Part shown: in pieces, positions 9,748 to 22,553 of the stretch
How positions within the stretch are numbered: the stretch's first letter is position 1
Layout of the letters: the number at the start of each line of letters is the position of its first letter
NCBI GenBank assembly: GCA_958496175.1
Contig: OY292274.1
Location: 65,172,630-65,236,629 of the forward strand
Length of the DNA stretch: 64,000 nt
From: Sisyra terminalis
Taxonomy: Eukaryota; Arthropoda; Insecta; Neuroptera; Sisyridae
Direction: 5' to 3'
Made by a program: the position numbers and the translations under genes
The notes under the pieces: model-generated
What the model saw: the letters and a program-made list of their open reading frames with translations, nothing else
The model's database searches: none
Told to the model about the DNA's origin: nothing

Positions 9748-10957
9748 TAGACTGGGTATAAAGTATATTTTTTTTGGTAGGTGTTATTTTAGGTGTTGGT
9801 AAAAAACCATCCCCAAAAAATATACTTTTCGTTTTTTAAGGTTTCTAATATTGCAAAAGTTCTAAAAATAATACATTATATACATTAGTTAATGGATAGT
9901 ATCATCAACGAATTGGTGGAACCTAGTTTACAAAAATAGTAATCAATTATGGATGCACATACCATGGGAATTTGACTGGGACAAAAAATTCAAGTATTTT
10001 CTTTTTTTTTGAAAAGTATATCGAAAATATTGTTCAAGGGGACAAAATAAAATTATCGGGAAAGTTTGAGCCCTTAATATTAATATTATAAAGTCTATCA
10101 TCTTTAATTTCGATTTTTTATTTGTGCTTTAATTTTTGCGTCAATGCTGTCAAACTATCAAGGTAAAAAAATTCATCTGCACATATATTTACAGAAAATT
10201 AAATTCCCTACAAAAAATGTCTGTTTGAAAATTTTTGTCAGATACGCCGTTTCCGAATAATCAAGCTTTAAACATTGATATAATTTTTAGATTTATCTTC
10301 TTTATTTTGTAACTTTGTAACTAACGAACGAATAAATATTTAGAAATAAACAATATAGATTCTTGAAGGGAATTTAATGTTCTACAAAAAAGGTCTCTTA
10401 AGGTTTTTACATAAAATCACTTTTTCAAAAGTTATTCACAATTACCGTTGAAAGAAAAATTAAATTATTATTTTTTTCATTGTTGAACCAATTTTGAAAG
10501 AGTGATTTTATGTAAAAACGTTTAGAGACCTTTTTTGTAGAGCATTATATTCTCTTCAAGAATCTGTATTGTTCATTTCTATATATTTATTAGTTCGTTA
10601 GTTAAAAAATTCCAAAATAAAGAAGATTAAGTTAAAAATTATATCAATGTTTAAAGCTTGATTATTCGGAAACGGCGTGTCTGGCAAAAATTTTCATAGA
10701 AACGTTTTTTGTAGGGAATTTAATTTTCTATAAATATATGTGCAAATGAATTTTTTACCTTGATAGTTTGATAGCATTGACGCAAAAATGAAAGCACAAA
10801 TAAAAAATCGAAATTAAACATGATAGACCTCTTAATATTAATATTAAGGGCTCAAACCTTCCCCATATTTTTTTTGTCGCTTTGAACAATATTTTCGATA
10901 TACTTTTCAAAAAAAAAAATAGTCGATATTTTTGGCCCAGTCTAATATTATTTCAAC
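9748..10957. mobile_element. Foldback element with arms of about 450 bp (cluster 2)
   Basis: The left end has 'atattagactgggtataaag' and the right end 'ttggcccagtctaatatt'. Sequence from about 10,060 to 10,480 is the reverse complement of about 10,490 to 10,860, so a transcript or single strand would fold into a near-complete hairpin. Each arm carries the palindrome TTAATATTAATATTAA or a near copy, the word 'ttcggaaacggcgtgtctgg' and 'gacgcaaaaatgaaagcaca'. No coding potential is seen. Confidence 0.8.
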
Positions 10958-12160
10958 ACCAATATCTTACGGAGAAAGGTGCTCAATAGTTTTCTTAATT
11001 ATCTCGTTTTTATTTATAAAAGTTTATATAAACACATGATTTTTTGAACTTTGTTATTATTTCAACAATAATGTCTGAAAAATTCAATGTGCAGATATAT
11101 TGAATGAATCAATAAATCAAATCTGATATATCAGTTTATTGTACTTGGGTATTCTTTTCCATTATACTTTCGATGGCTATCACTTGATAAATTATATTTT
11201 TCATTTCCCCATGTAATTTTAAATGAATACGTTTGTGTTTGCTTCAAATTATCGAACATCTTTATTTTTTTCGTTATATTAATCAAAGATAACACTAAAA
11301 GAATTCATTGTTTATTATACTATTAAATTTCATGGACATAGTTAAGATTTTGGTCGGAGGTGGGGGAGGATAGGCTTGGGAAAATAATAATGCGTATTTA
11401 CTTTAAAAAAATGTTGATTTTATATAAAAAAAATATTAGATTATATTCTTCGAGATTATATCCTTGCTTTATAGTTCCAAAATCTATAATTATAGAGTTG
11501 CTGCTTGGTGGTTTTAGATTTTAGAGGATCAATTTTAAAAAAAAAATTGTTTGCTTTATATATGTTAACCTTCATTATAAAAGGAATAGTTAAGCAAAAT
11601 TTCAGGCTTCTATACTCCTAAGTTAGTAGCTGTTTCTGTATATTAAAATCTTTTAACTAATTTAGTCTCATGTGTACATAGTAGGTACTCATGCGTAGAA
11701 TGTAATAATTGAAGTAGAATTTAAAAAAAATATTGTATGAAATTTTACCCGTTGATTTTTAAAGAATTTAAGGGTAATAAAAGGTTAATATCAATACAAA
11801 AAATAATGGAGATGGTGCCAGAAATAGTTTTCTTAAAAACTACTTATATCAAGTATAAATAGATAATTTTTATAGGATGAACTCTCGAATGATTTTATCT
11901 CTATAAATCGTATCTTCAACCAAAAAAATCACTGGTCTGAATCTGGAAAATTTATGGAAATTTATGCTATCTAAAACTGAAATATGAATTTTTCAATTTC
12001 GAAACCTCAAATGTTAGGAAATGGAATAACAATGAGAGTTACAGCTACGCGATGGTTATACATTGAAATTTATGTAATTACAGAAGAAGCGTTGCCTTCA
12101 CGAGTGACTTAATATGATAAAAAAGAAACTTTTTTGTGGAATTTATCATATTTTAAGACT
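10958..12160. other. AT-rich DNA, nothing recognised
   Basis: No repeat termini, RNA gene or convincing reading frame was found on either strand. Base composition is uniformly AT-rich. Confidence 0.45.
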
Positions 12161-12162
12161 AG

Positions 12163-13700
12163 CTGATTCCCGCGACTTCGTCTGCGTAACGTATTTTATT
12201 TTTCTTATTTCTTTTACGAAAAATATAATCATACTTAAAAACACTTCACACCCTTGAAAAAGACACATTTAATAAACTGTTGCAAAGAATAAAATAGTTT
12301 TATGTAATAATCAATTAATTTTCAAAAAATATTTATAAATATCTAAAAATACGTATACCTATGGTAGGTATACCTACCGTGAACCAAATAATCCGTAAAT
12401 CAATCAGCATATATACATAAATAAAAAATATCACCAAGTTAAATAAATTCGGTCTTAATTATGACTAAAAAAAGTCGAAAGTTACCAAAATACTCGCGTT
12501 TTTGCCAAAAACTTATACTATTGCTCTGTACAACACAACCGCGAAATTGAAATTTGTACGATTGCACGAAACCCAGTTCTTCCATAATCATGTATAACCA
12601 TTATGTATCTATAAACTTATTATTAAAATATCTGAATTTCAACTATATAACTTAACCATATTGGATAGTCAAGAGTTCACCATATACGATTTGGCATATG
12701 CCTTTTGCTCTGGAAGAGGATTTTAAATTTCTTTTATCATTATGATGATATGATTATTTATTATTTATCATTATGATGATTTCTGGCTGGAATTGTGAAT
12801 TTTTTTCGTGATCCCTTTCACGCACTTGCAAATAAAAGATATTGTGCTCCCCCCCCAAGGAAAAAATTCTGAATCCGTCCTTGTCTGTTAGGGTAGGAAT
12901 TTTCAAAAAAAATAAAATCTTATCACATGCCTACTTCCTATAAGGAATACACCGAATATTAAAATTTCATCAGTCAGAGGGGCTATATAAATACACGATT
13001 TTATATATGCACGGTTTAAAAAACGTATTTACTTTAAGCTTTATTACTATTATTATTATTACTATTACATTTTTTTCGTTAATATTTCCTTACTGAGCAA
13101 CCCTAAGGATCTATTTACAACAATTTTGTAAAAAAAAAGTTTACTGTCAGATTATTATCTATAAAAACATTTCAAAATTTCATCAACATTTCAAAAAGGC
13201 AATTTTTTGTACTTTAAATTAAATTACTGTGCTTTTTATTAGTTCAATTAAAAATATTAATACAGATCAATTTTTTAACTTTTAAATACCTTTCCAATGA
13301 TATATAACTCGTCTATCTAAAGTAAATTTTTTTCATCCCTCAGTTTTTACGTAGGGGGTACATTCCCTTATTATTTTTAAGGAATGATATGTAGCCTAAC
13401 ATGTGTGGGTAATTGTGTTGTATCTTAATATAAAGTTTCATTAAATTCCGTTGTTCCGTTCTTTAGTTAAATCACCAGCGCACGCGATGTAAGAAAGTTT
13501 TTTAGTAATTTTTTTCACACATTATTGGAGTTTTAGTATGGATTCCTAATTTTTTTGAAAATTTAATATAGCCCATGGTCACCGGAAAAAGTGTAGCTTC
13601 CCAAGAGTGAAAAAAAAATTTAAATCGGTCAAGTAGTTTCGGAGCCTATTCAAAGCAAACAAACATTCAAATCTTTCCTCTTTATAATAATAGATAGAAG
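12163..13700 (+). mobile_element. Lep1/Helitron-like dispersed nonautonomous element
   Basis: It starts 'ctagctgattcccgcgactt' followed by 'cgtctgcgta', and ends with 'aatcggtcaagtagtttcgg', 'aaacaaacattcaaatcttt' and 'ttataataatagataga'. These paired end motifs are widespread in insect genomes and are usually assigned to Lep1/Helitron-like or other nonautonomous elements. No transposase is visible in the 1.5 kb interior. The class assignment rests on memory of the motif, not on hallmark termini. A related 5' end lies on the minus strand at about 61,860-61,895. Confidence 0.6.
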
Positions 13701-14849
13701 ACAAACAATCAGATTAGGTCATTTAGATTGTCTTTATTAATTTTAGTAGACTATGCAGATGTGTTATGCAATTGTAAGTCAGATGTTTTTTGTAACGTCT
13801 TTTCCCCTCACCCAATGCAACCTGTTTTATTTGGCGTAGTTACGTTTCCTTCCACCTGACTTTAGTGCACAATACAATAAAACGACCCCAAATTATTACC
13901 CTACAGGTATCCCTTATTCTTGTCCCCTTTTAAGCCGCCATGCCCAAATTAATTCACGTACGAAAAGGTTTCAATGTTCAAATCGGTTGAGAAGAAAAAA
14001 AAAACGAAATTAAACGGCCGGATTTCCTTTGGTCTTGTAAATCGATTAGTTGTGGGTATGTGAACTAAACGGGCGTCATTTTGCATAATATTGATTTATC
14101 GGGAAAATACTAAGGTTTTCTACCTTCTTAGTTATGCAAATTAATTTTTTTGGTTGAGTTCATTTTCTTTTGCGGAGATTGACTTTATGTAACCAAGTGT
14201 TAGTATTGCAGGAAGAGGAAATAATTTGTATTTTTTGGAATCAAGATTTTAATCATTATTAGACCAATCTTAATAGTTTATTGCATATAATTTGAGAGTA
14301 TATGCAGGGAAATTAGAAGTTTTAATTATAGATGTAATCACTTTGTTTATGCCTTCTTCATACCCACAGTAAAAGTAACTTACTTAAATAGTTTTTAAGG
14401 AAAATTTGAATTGGTTTATGAAAAATATTTAAGGTTTTAATGTAATGCTTTTTCTTTTCGCAATATTCTCATATTAACGACCAAACTTAGCACTTTTTCT
14501 ATGGAGAGTTTATTGTTTTCAAATAGCTGAGAATGGTTAAATGATAACAATAATATCTGTCCATAGAATGGAAAGAATTTGGTGAGAATATAAGCAGAGA
14601 AAAAGTGGATAGTAATGTGGGTCAAAGTCAATGCCATTGAGGAGAGTGGCTACTATTTGGGAAAATTGAATTGTTGAAGAATTTGAAAGTGAAATCTTTG
14701 GAATATATAATTATTTCGATATGGAACGTGGTACAAGTCATTTTCCGTACGAATAACAGATATAATAGTCGAATTGAACTTTAAAAAATATTCTCCTCTT
14801 GCCTCATTTTGTTCAGTAAAAAACTCTTGTTGACATTTGGGTTAAAAAT
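13701..14849. other. Intergenic or intronic DNA, mostly single-copy
   Basis: The part at about 13,790-14,060 has a more balanced composition than the surroundings ('aagccgccatgcccaaatta', 'aacggccggatttcctttgg'), suggesting non-repetitive, possibly regulatory DNA. No gene was recognised. Confidence 0.4.
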
Positions 14850-16925
14850 GACCAGAGGAATTACATTGTATGAATTTATTTAAGTTTTGAGCAAATTTTT
14901 CCACTACTTGAAAAATGTATTGTTTTCCTGACGAAATTTTTACTTTAGTATAACGAGAGATCATTTACTCATTTACAGCAATGTTTGCTGTACTAAATAT
15001 GAAAATCCACTCAATATACTGCTATAAAACGGGTTGAAAAATGTAATTCCCCTGGTGTCTACATGTTATTGGAGGCTCGAAATAATCTATGATTTTACAT
15101 GTCAAAATACTAAGTGTAAAGAATGGCAAGAAAAGTAAGCGAGTAGGAAATCTAAGGTCATAGAATTTGACAATATTTTATTACAAAATTAATTCAAGTT
15201 TTTAGTCGAGAAGTTTTTTCATGGATTGGGTCAAAGAAAATATCACACCCTTAACTCCTATAGTATACTGGAAATAATAGGGGTGACAATCCTTTGCGTA
15301 AATATTGTTTTTTCTCAGTACATATTAAAGATATCTTCATGAAATTGAAACTGTACTTAATGATTTAAAGATACTGCACATTTGTTAGGGTAAAAATTGA
15401 TATATTTTTATAGGAACCCCAAATTGATTACTATTTTTTTAAAGTTTGGTCCACCAATTCGACTATTTTATAACTTTAACATATGATAGCTAACTAATTA
15501 ACATATAAGACATAAAAAATATCGGGAAAGTTAGAGCCCTTAATATTAATATTAAGAGGTCTATCATCTTTAATTTCGATTTTTTATTTGTGCTTTCATT
15601 TTTACGTTAATGCTGTCAAACTATCAAGGTAAAAAAATCATTTGCACATGTATTTATAGAAAATTAAATTCCCTACAAAAAACGTTTCTTTGAAATTTTT
15701 TGCCAGACACGCCGTTTTCGAATAATCAAGCTTTAAACATTGATATAGTTTTTAGATTTATCTTCTTTATTTTGGAATTTTGTAACTAACGAACAAATAA
15801 ATATATAGAAATGAACAATATAGATTCTTAAAGGGAATTTAATGCTCTACAAAAAAGGTGTCTTAACGTTTTTACATAAAATCACTCTTTCAAAATTGGT
15901 TCAACAACGAAAAAAACAATAATTTAATTTTTTCTTCAACTTTAATTGTGAATAAATTTTGAAAAAGTAATTTTATGTAAAAACGTAAGAGACCTTTTTT
16001 GTAGAGCATGAAATTCCCTTCAAGAGTCTATATCTTTTATTTCTATATATTTATTTGTTCGTTAATTACAAAACTCCAAAATAAAGACGATAAATCTAAA
16101 AACTATACCAATATTTAAAGCTTGGTTATTCGGAAACGGCGTGTCTAGCAAAAATTTTCAAAGAGACCTTTTTTGTAGGGAATTTAATTTTCTATAAATA
16201 TATGGGCAGATGAATTTTTTTACCTTGATAATTTGACTGTATTGACGCAAAAATGAAATCACAAATAAGAAATCGAAATTAAAATCACTTTCAAAATTGG
16301 TTCAACAATGAAAAAAAACAATAATATTAATTTTCCTTCAACTTTAATCGTGAATAACTTTTGAAAACGTGATTTTATGGAAAAACCTTAAAAGACCTTT
16401 TTTGTAGAGCATTAAATTCCCTTCAAGAATCTATATTATTCAATTCTAAATATTTATTTGTTCGTTATTTACAAAATTCCAAAATAAATAAGATAAATCT
16501 AAAAATATATATAAATGTTTAAAGCTTGATTATTCGGAAACGGCGTGTCTAGCAAAAATTTTCAAAGAGACTTTTTTTTTAGGGAATTTAATTTTCTATA
16601 AATATATGTGCTGATGAATTTTTTTACCTTGATAATTTGACAGCATTGACGCAAAAATGAAAACACAAATAAAAAATCGAAATTAAAGATGATAAACCTC
16701 TTAATATTAATATTAAGGGCTCAAACTTTCCCGATATATTTTTTTGTCACATTGAACAATATTTTCGATATACTTTTCAAAAAAAAAAAATAGTCGATTT
16801 CTTTAGTCCAGTCTAATATTTACCTTCCCGATGTATTTTTTTTTTGTCTTCTTGAACAATATTTTCGATATACTTTTCAAAAAAAAAAATAGTCGATTTT
16901 TTTGGTCCAGTCTTATATTTTTGGA
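14850..16925. mobile_element. Foldback-family repeat cluster 3 (compound)
   Basis: The left part (14,860-15,600) is the inverse of the segment at 5,800-6,560. Then 15,540-15,890 and 15,890-16,270 are oppositely oriented arms, followed by a further direct partial copy at 16,270-16,810. Two successive terminal motifs are present ('agtccagtctaatatt' near 16,802 and 'gtccagtcttatattt' near 16,905). TTAATATTAATATTAA occurs near 15,540 and 16,703. The compound structure implies repeated insertion or unequal exchange within one family. Confidence 0.75.
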
Positions 16926-17538
16926 TATTTTTTTGAAGTTTTTCAAAAATTTTCACATAGGCTTTTTATTAATTTGATTAGGGAAAACAAGTTTTCTTGG
17001 TGTTATCCCCTTTTGAAATTAAATAATTGAACAGGGGGTTTGGGTTATTATTTTTTCGGAAGCACTAATTCCATAAGAAATGGAATTATTAATTGGTGTT
17101 TTCAAAACATATTTTTTTGTTTTTTCGCACGGATTATAAAACGTAATCCCTTTACATTACTAATTGCTAAGTATATGGTTTTCATTGATAATTATGCAGT
17201 TTCTACTAAAAAAAATTATAAAAAAATAAAAAGTTAGTGTATTTGAATTTTTAATGTTTGGCGTTAAAGTTAAACAAGTCCATGGACAAGGGAAGATCCA
17301 AGGGAAATATGGTGGAATGAAAATATTGTTTCTATTTGATTTGGGTTTTTGACGGCGAAAGACTTTTGATATAACGATTGAGATTCTCTACGTGGCTAAG
17401 ATAACTGGTTGCCGCGCGTTATATATTGTGTCGGACGTTGAAAAGTTCACCACAGAAAAGATTACTTACTTACTATGAAATTGTAGTAAGATATGGAACA
17501 ATTAATGCAATTTGCTACATAAAAATAGCGTCACTTAC

Positions 17539-17838
17539 ATATTTCCCTTAAGGTTTCGGTAAATCCAAATTTTGTGCTGCCGCCCCACTGTTCTGGACCA
17601 ACTGGCCAATGTATGGATTGTTGCAAATTGTCAACTTTACACTCACTATTACAATAATTTAATTGAAATTTTCTTTCTTTAACTTTAACCGTTAAATTTC
17701 GTAGGAAAAGCGTCACACAACATTAGGAAACAACGGATGGGTAAACGCACCAAAGCCAAACCAAAACATTTGAAGATCACACGAGAGCCGCGCGCAAAAG
17801 TGGACCGGACCGCATCACGTCGGGGTTCGTGAACGACT
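17539..17838 (-). other. Predicted noncoding first exon (minus strand)
   Basis: The exon runs from the predicted start site at 17,838 to a consensus donor, ATAT|GTAAGT, at 17,539/17,538. It is about 300 nt, CpG-rich and contains several short upstream ATGs but no sustained frame from an ATG. The nearest coding exon downstream on the same strand starts at 3,832, so this could be a distal 5' UTR exon of the membrane-protein gene with a first intron of about 13 kb. That link is inference. Confidence 0.4.
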
Positions 17839-17840
17839 GA
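17807..17840 (-). promoter_or_regulatory. Core promoter with Inr and DPE (minus strand)
   Basis: An arthropod initiator TCAGTCG is on the minus strand with A+1 at 17,838. GGTCC occupies exactly +28 to +32 (17,811-17,807), matching the DPE consensus RGWYV at its required spacing. A TATATATA tract lies about 90 bp upstream, too far to act as the TATA box for this start. The surrounding 17.75-17.95 kb is the most CpG-rich part of the first 20 kb. Confidence 0.6.
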
Positions 17841-17845
17841 GCGGT

Positions 17846-18714
17846 AATTCGGAAACGAAAGAAGTTGAAGACCGAAGAATTCCTTCTACTTTACTCTCGA
17901 AAACACGTTCATATGCCATTTGATAATATATATACTCCGGCTCGGCTTCTTCATTGAAAATTATTTCATAATTATATAGATCAATATTAATTACTGACTG
18001 AAATTTTCGAATCTCAACACTATTAACACTCGCGATTTTTATTTTTTTTTCCCCCCGATGTAAAAGCTTTTGAAATTTTAATTAACGGTCAATTATTTTT
18101 TTTACTTTAACGTTCTCAACGTATTCGCTATTAAAGCAAATATCGCAAAGTTAATAATATGTGAGAAATTGTATATTATTAAACTACTTACCTTTTAGTC
18201 CTCTAATTTCTGAAACCTCTCATACGACCCCAAAAAAACTATAACACCCCAATTAGGAATTGCAATACCGGACAAAAAGTTCATTACTGGTATTCAGTAT
18301 TGTTTATAATAATAAAACTTTATTTCCTCCAATTAATTTACACTTGTAAGTTTACAAATTTAAAATTTTGTTTACTTACCTTAACATTTTTGTTTAACTT
18401 AAAAGTTCCTTCTTGTGTTTCCCACAATATTTTACCTTTTAACTCATTTCCCTTTCCTTTATTTCAGTATTGTTTACATCTTAATATCGGTAATAGGACT
18501 TTTAGAAGAAAAAAATAGACAACACTGAAGTATCTTTGCTTTATTTCCCAGTTTATTTAGACACAGTAAATACCACACAATTTGTAGCTTATAAATAACA
18601 TCATAAAAATTAAAAGAACAATATTTTAAATCACAAAAAAGTATAAATATCTCTATTCAGTCAATGATTCTATTATAAATTTTTGAAATTTGATAAAAAA
18701 TACTAATACCCGAA
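17846..18714. other. Promoter-upstream and AT-rich intergenic DNA
   Basis: The first 100 bp continue the GC-richer promoter block. The remainder is AT-rich with no gene, RNA or element end recognised. Confidence 0.4.
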
Positions 18715-19990
18715 CAATTTGGTTTCAGATCTAGGCATTCCACAACAATGCAACTTTACAGAATATGTGACCATATAACTAACGCCTTTAATGGTAATAA
18801 ACTCACGGGAATGGCTCTACTTGACATAGAAAAGGCTTTTGATACTCTATGACATAAAGGGATAATATACAAACTAATTAAAATGAAATTTTCAAGATAC
18901 ATTATAATAATAATCAATAGTTATCTCAAAGAGCGCTAATTTTGTGTGCAAATCAAAAATGAAATATCAAATAGCAGATTAATTTAGACTGGAGTCCCTC
19001 AAGGGTCCATTATGGGACCTATTCTATTTATTCTATATATAAATGATATTTCGCGGACACCCGAAACTTTTCTTTCCCTATATGCTGAAGGTACAACAAT
19101 TTTTGCATCCTCCTGAAGAGCTGATACAGTCGCCAACAGAATAACCAAGGCCTTAAAAAGAATAATTATTTTTTTAAAAAAATGGAAAATAAAGGCCAAT
19201 GATAACAAACGTGAAGATATCCTATTCACTAGAAGAAGACCCAACAAGTATAAAAAGTATTAATGAATGGGAAAAATATAAAATGGGCAAAAATAGTTAG
19301 ATACTTGGGGATGCAACTGGATTCTAGAGTAAACTTTGCTGAAGACATCAAACTAAATAAAAGCAAATTAATGGCCCGAATTAACATTTTATATCCATTG
19401 CTAAATAGACAATCAAGGCTGTCTATCAACAATAAATTAATAACTTATAAAACAGTCCTCAGACCAGTGCTAACATATGCATGTCCAGTCTGGAGTTCTG
19501 TAAGCAAAATTTAGTATTTGACAATACAAAAAGTCCAAAATAAGTTTCTATGAATACTGGGAAACTACTCAGCCAAATCAAGGTATACGATCTTCATGAG
19601 GAATTAAGGATACTACCGTTAGACTTATATATCCTCGCTTTGTCGCGGAAATTCTACACAAATTGTAAAAGTATCCCTAGGCAAATAATTAGAAACATCA
19701 GGGACTACACCCTCGATGACCTACTCCACAAATACAGAAAATACAAACATAAAAGAATAAGACTTATGGTCTTGAAAGCAGAAACAATATTCGGGGCTTT
19801 TTAAGAATTGCCATCTATTTTTCTCCAACTACAATATCGTATACTAATCTTTATCCTAGATCAGGATTTACAGACACTGCTTGGATGGTTTATGCAAGGT
19901 ACATCACATTTAAAATTACAAACAAAATGTAAACAAAAGTATTTTTGTATATATATTATAAGAGCAATAAATTTTATTTTATTTTGAAAT
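18715..19990 (+). pseudogene. Dead Jockey-like LINE (reverse transcriptase 3' half)
   Basis: Read in the plus direction, 18,729-18,850 gives [18 protein letters not shown] and then [12 protein letters not shown] motif A. Positions 18,991-19,050 give GVPQGSIMGPILFILYINDI, RT motif B. The catalytic YADD box is altered to YAEG at about 19,080, and stops interrupt the frame at several places. Further on, RYLGMQLDSRVNF and RPVLTYACPVWSS are typical of the thumb and C-terminal region of Jockey/CR1-group elements. The copy ends at an A/T-rich tail near 19,990. The endonuclease domain is absent, as in a 5'-truncated insertion. It is not active. Confidence 0.88.
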
Positions 19991-21651
19991 GTAATCTCAT
20001 TAATTAACATAATACATCTATTGTACTGTTATTAAACCTGAATTGTAATTTCGTGTAAAAATTCCAAGCTGTCGAAAACACTTTTTCAGTATCTACAGTA
20101 GTTGGAGGTACTGTTAGCAAGGCGCTAATACTTTTTCCAAATATTAACATCTAAGTCCTTCATCTTCAAAAAAGATAACTGATTTCTGTATTATATTTTA
20201 GTTTGTTGAAATTTTTGTTCAAAAAACAATTTATTTTCACTATAAACACAAATACCATCATCACCTTCAATAACTCGACCGAATTCTTTTGTGCGAGGAT
20301 ACAAAATTTAAAGAAAAATTACCATAAACTTAATCAAATTCAAAATGGTTAATCACTTTTCTTTTTTAAAATTATTTTATTAATGTAAGGGCGTCTTTCA
20401 TAAAATATTGGTTTAGGCAAACCACATTGTACGGGCGATATTATATTAAATGAACGTTAATGCTTAACATATAGTTTCCAATCGAATTGTTATACTGATT
20501 TATATTCTTTAACAATTATTTCATTGCTTTTAGTTTATTTTTGTTAAAACACCAAAAAAATATCATCAAATCTTCGAAAGTGAAATACGCTTTTTAACAG
20601 GCCATACATTTCCGTCTGTGCAATTCTGAATGCCTAAGTTTCAATTTAATTTTCCAGAAAAATTGATCACTAAAGTATGAATCCTTTTTTTCTCACAATG
20701 TGGTGGTTCATCTCGTTAATTTATCTTCCCAATATCAGTTTCTTGAGACTTTATGATAATTCCACGTTTATAACTCGATTCATCTACTTAATTTTCTCCA
20801 GCATCATATTTTAAAGCTCTGCTAAAAAAAAGAGGATATATTCTCATGAATCTGAACTCCTTATCTCCTCCTTCACATCTTCTTTTAAGTCAAGAACAGT
20901 AGATAAAGTAACCCATATTAGGAAATAAACTTTAAGGATTGCATTTCCTAAATGTTACTGAGGGATGAAAACATTCAACCTGGAAAATCAGATTTGGATA
21001 AGGCTTCAATTTGGATAAAACTAATCCAAATTAGAAATGTGACAATGTACTTGATTAAAAAAATATATTTATATTTTATGAAGGTTACCAAATAATGTGT
21101 AATAAGTAACTTCAAATTAACAACTTTTATAAAAAATTTAAATGTAATACTATTAAAATGAAAAATTAACTTATATCAACATTGATAGGATCACAAAATT
21201 TTCAATTACAAAAAATAAAACTTAATATTCTTCTAACAGTAGTACTAAATACGTAAAACAAGATCATTCAGGTTGAGTTAATGTAATAAATGTGATTTAG
21301 AAAAAGATTTATAAACTAATGTCTTTAAGTATTAATTATAAACCAAAGTTTTTGAAGAAGGTTACATAGTTTACAAGAAAAAAATAGATAATAAAATAAC
21401 TGAAATTGACTGTACTACTTATCTAAAATGTAGCAGACTTCAAAAGGATAAGATTCTACGTTAAAGTTGTCAATCTTTAAATAATTTTTAAGATGTTTGA
21501 CTTAAATTAGAAAGTCATTAATAATGACTAGTCGATATTTTTAAGTCAGATATTATACTCAATAATAACTAGCAAAAATTAATAACATATTTTTCATATT
21601 AATTGTAACATTTCACAAAAACTTTGACTAATTTGGAAAAAGATTATGTGT
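19991..21651. other. AT-rich DNA upstream of the RRM gene's 3' end
   Basis: No ORF or repeat family was recognised. The last few hundred bases must include the 3' UTR of the minus-strand RRM gene ending at 21,652. No unambiguous AATAAA for it was found close to the stop. Confidence 0.4.
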
Positions 21652-22553
21652 TTAAACTCGTTTTTCTAGCTCCAGATATATTTCTTTGAGTGTTAAAGGT
21701 GGTTTCACATTACTGGAAGGACAAGGCATTACAGCTCGACGATACATATCCTGCACTTCCAAAGCCATAAGTTGTGAACCAAGCAAATATTTTCCATTGA
21801 GTTTGGCCGATGCTGCTTTTGCCTCTTGCATGGAAAGTGTCACCATGACGTAGTAACTAAAAAAATATAAAATATGAAGAAAAAAAATTTGATTTGAATA
21901 ATTCTATTAAATAGTTACACTCGTAAAGGTTGTTCCGGTAAAGTTCGTAAAATGTCTGTCATTCGTATGATATGATATTCGCTTAAAAGATCTTTGATAT
22001 CTTCCACGGAGGTGTTTGGTTGTAAATTTGAAATAAACAGATGAGAATTGCCATCGGTACGATGTCCCAATTGCAGATTGTTGAGACCACTTTCCCATTC
22101 GTCCGAGAAACTATTATTCAAGTCACTGTCGCAGCTAGTGAATGAGTCGATGGGCTGTCGATGGGAGAATTTGCCACTTTTCAAACTTCGCGTAGATTTC
22201 GTACTTTTAGCACTTTTCGTACTGCGGGCGTCGAAATCCGAACACTCGTCAGATGATCTATCCATGAATTTATGTTGACTTGCTCTTCCTCTCTCGCAAC
22301 TTTGACTTCTGTTGTTTTTGGCAATTTTCACACGGAATTCCGGATCGTTTTTCAAACTTCGGAGACAATTTTCGGCGTCGTCCAGAAGAGGATATCGTAC
22401 GAACACGAACGAATTATAAATTTTTACATTAGCCACATGACCATATTCATTAAATTTTTTACGAAACATATCAATATTGTTGTTATAACTGGGTACATTG
22501 TTTGCAATTAGAGCAAACAGTCCATCGTTGCCTCTTTTCAATTTCTGGCTCAT
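21652..22553 (-). CDS. Two-RRM RNA-binding protein, 279 aa
   Basis: Two coding exons: 22553-21919 and 21856-21652. They are joined across a 62-bp intron (donor AGT|GTAACT, acceptor TTTAG|TTACT) that completes a Val codon between PLR and YYVMVTL. RRM1 spans about residues 10-80: LFALIANNVPSY is RNP2-like and VKIYNSFVFVRY is RNP1-like. A Ser/Lys-rich linker follows (ARSTKSAKSTKSTRSLKS). RRM2 spans about 170-255: SHLFISNLQPNTSVEDIKDL and YYVMVTLSMQEAKAASAKLN. The protein ends shortly after. The start is the first ATG downstream of an ATTTTAG acceptor (minus strand, about 22,562), so a 5' UTR intron is likely. I do not recognise an orthologue. The spliced frame is complete and looks functional. 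An mRNA-binding or small-RNA-pathway role would be a guess. Confidence 0.8.
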
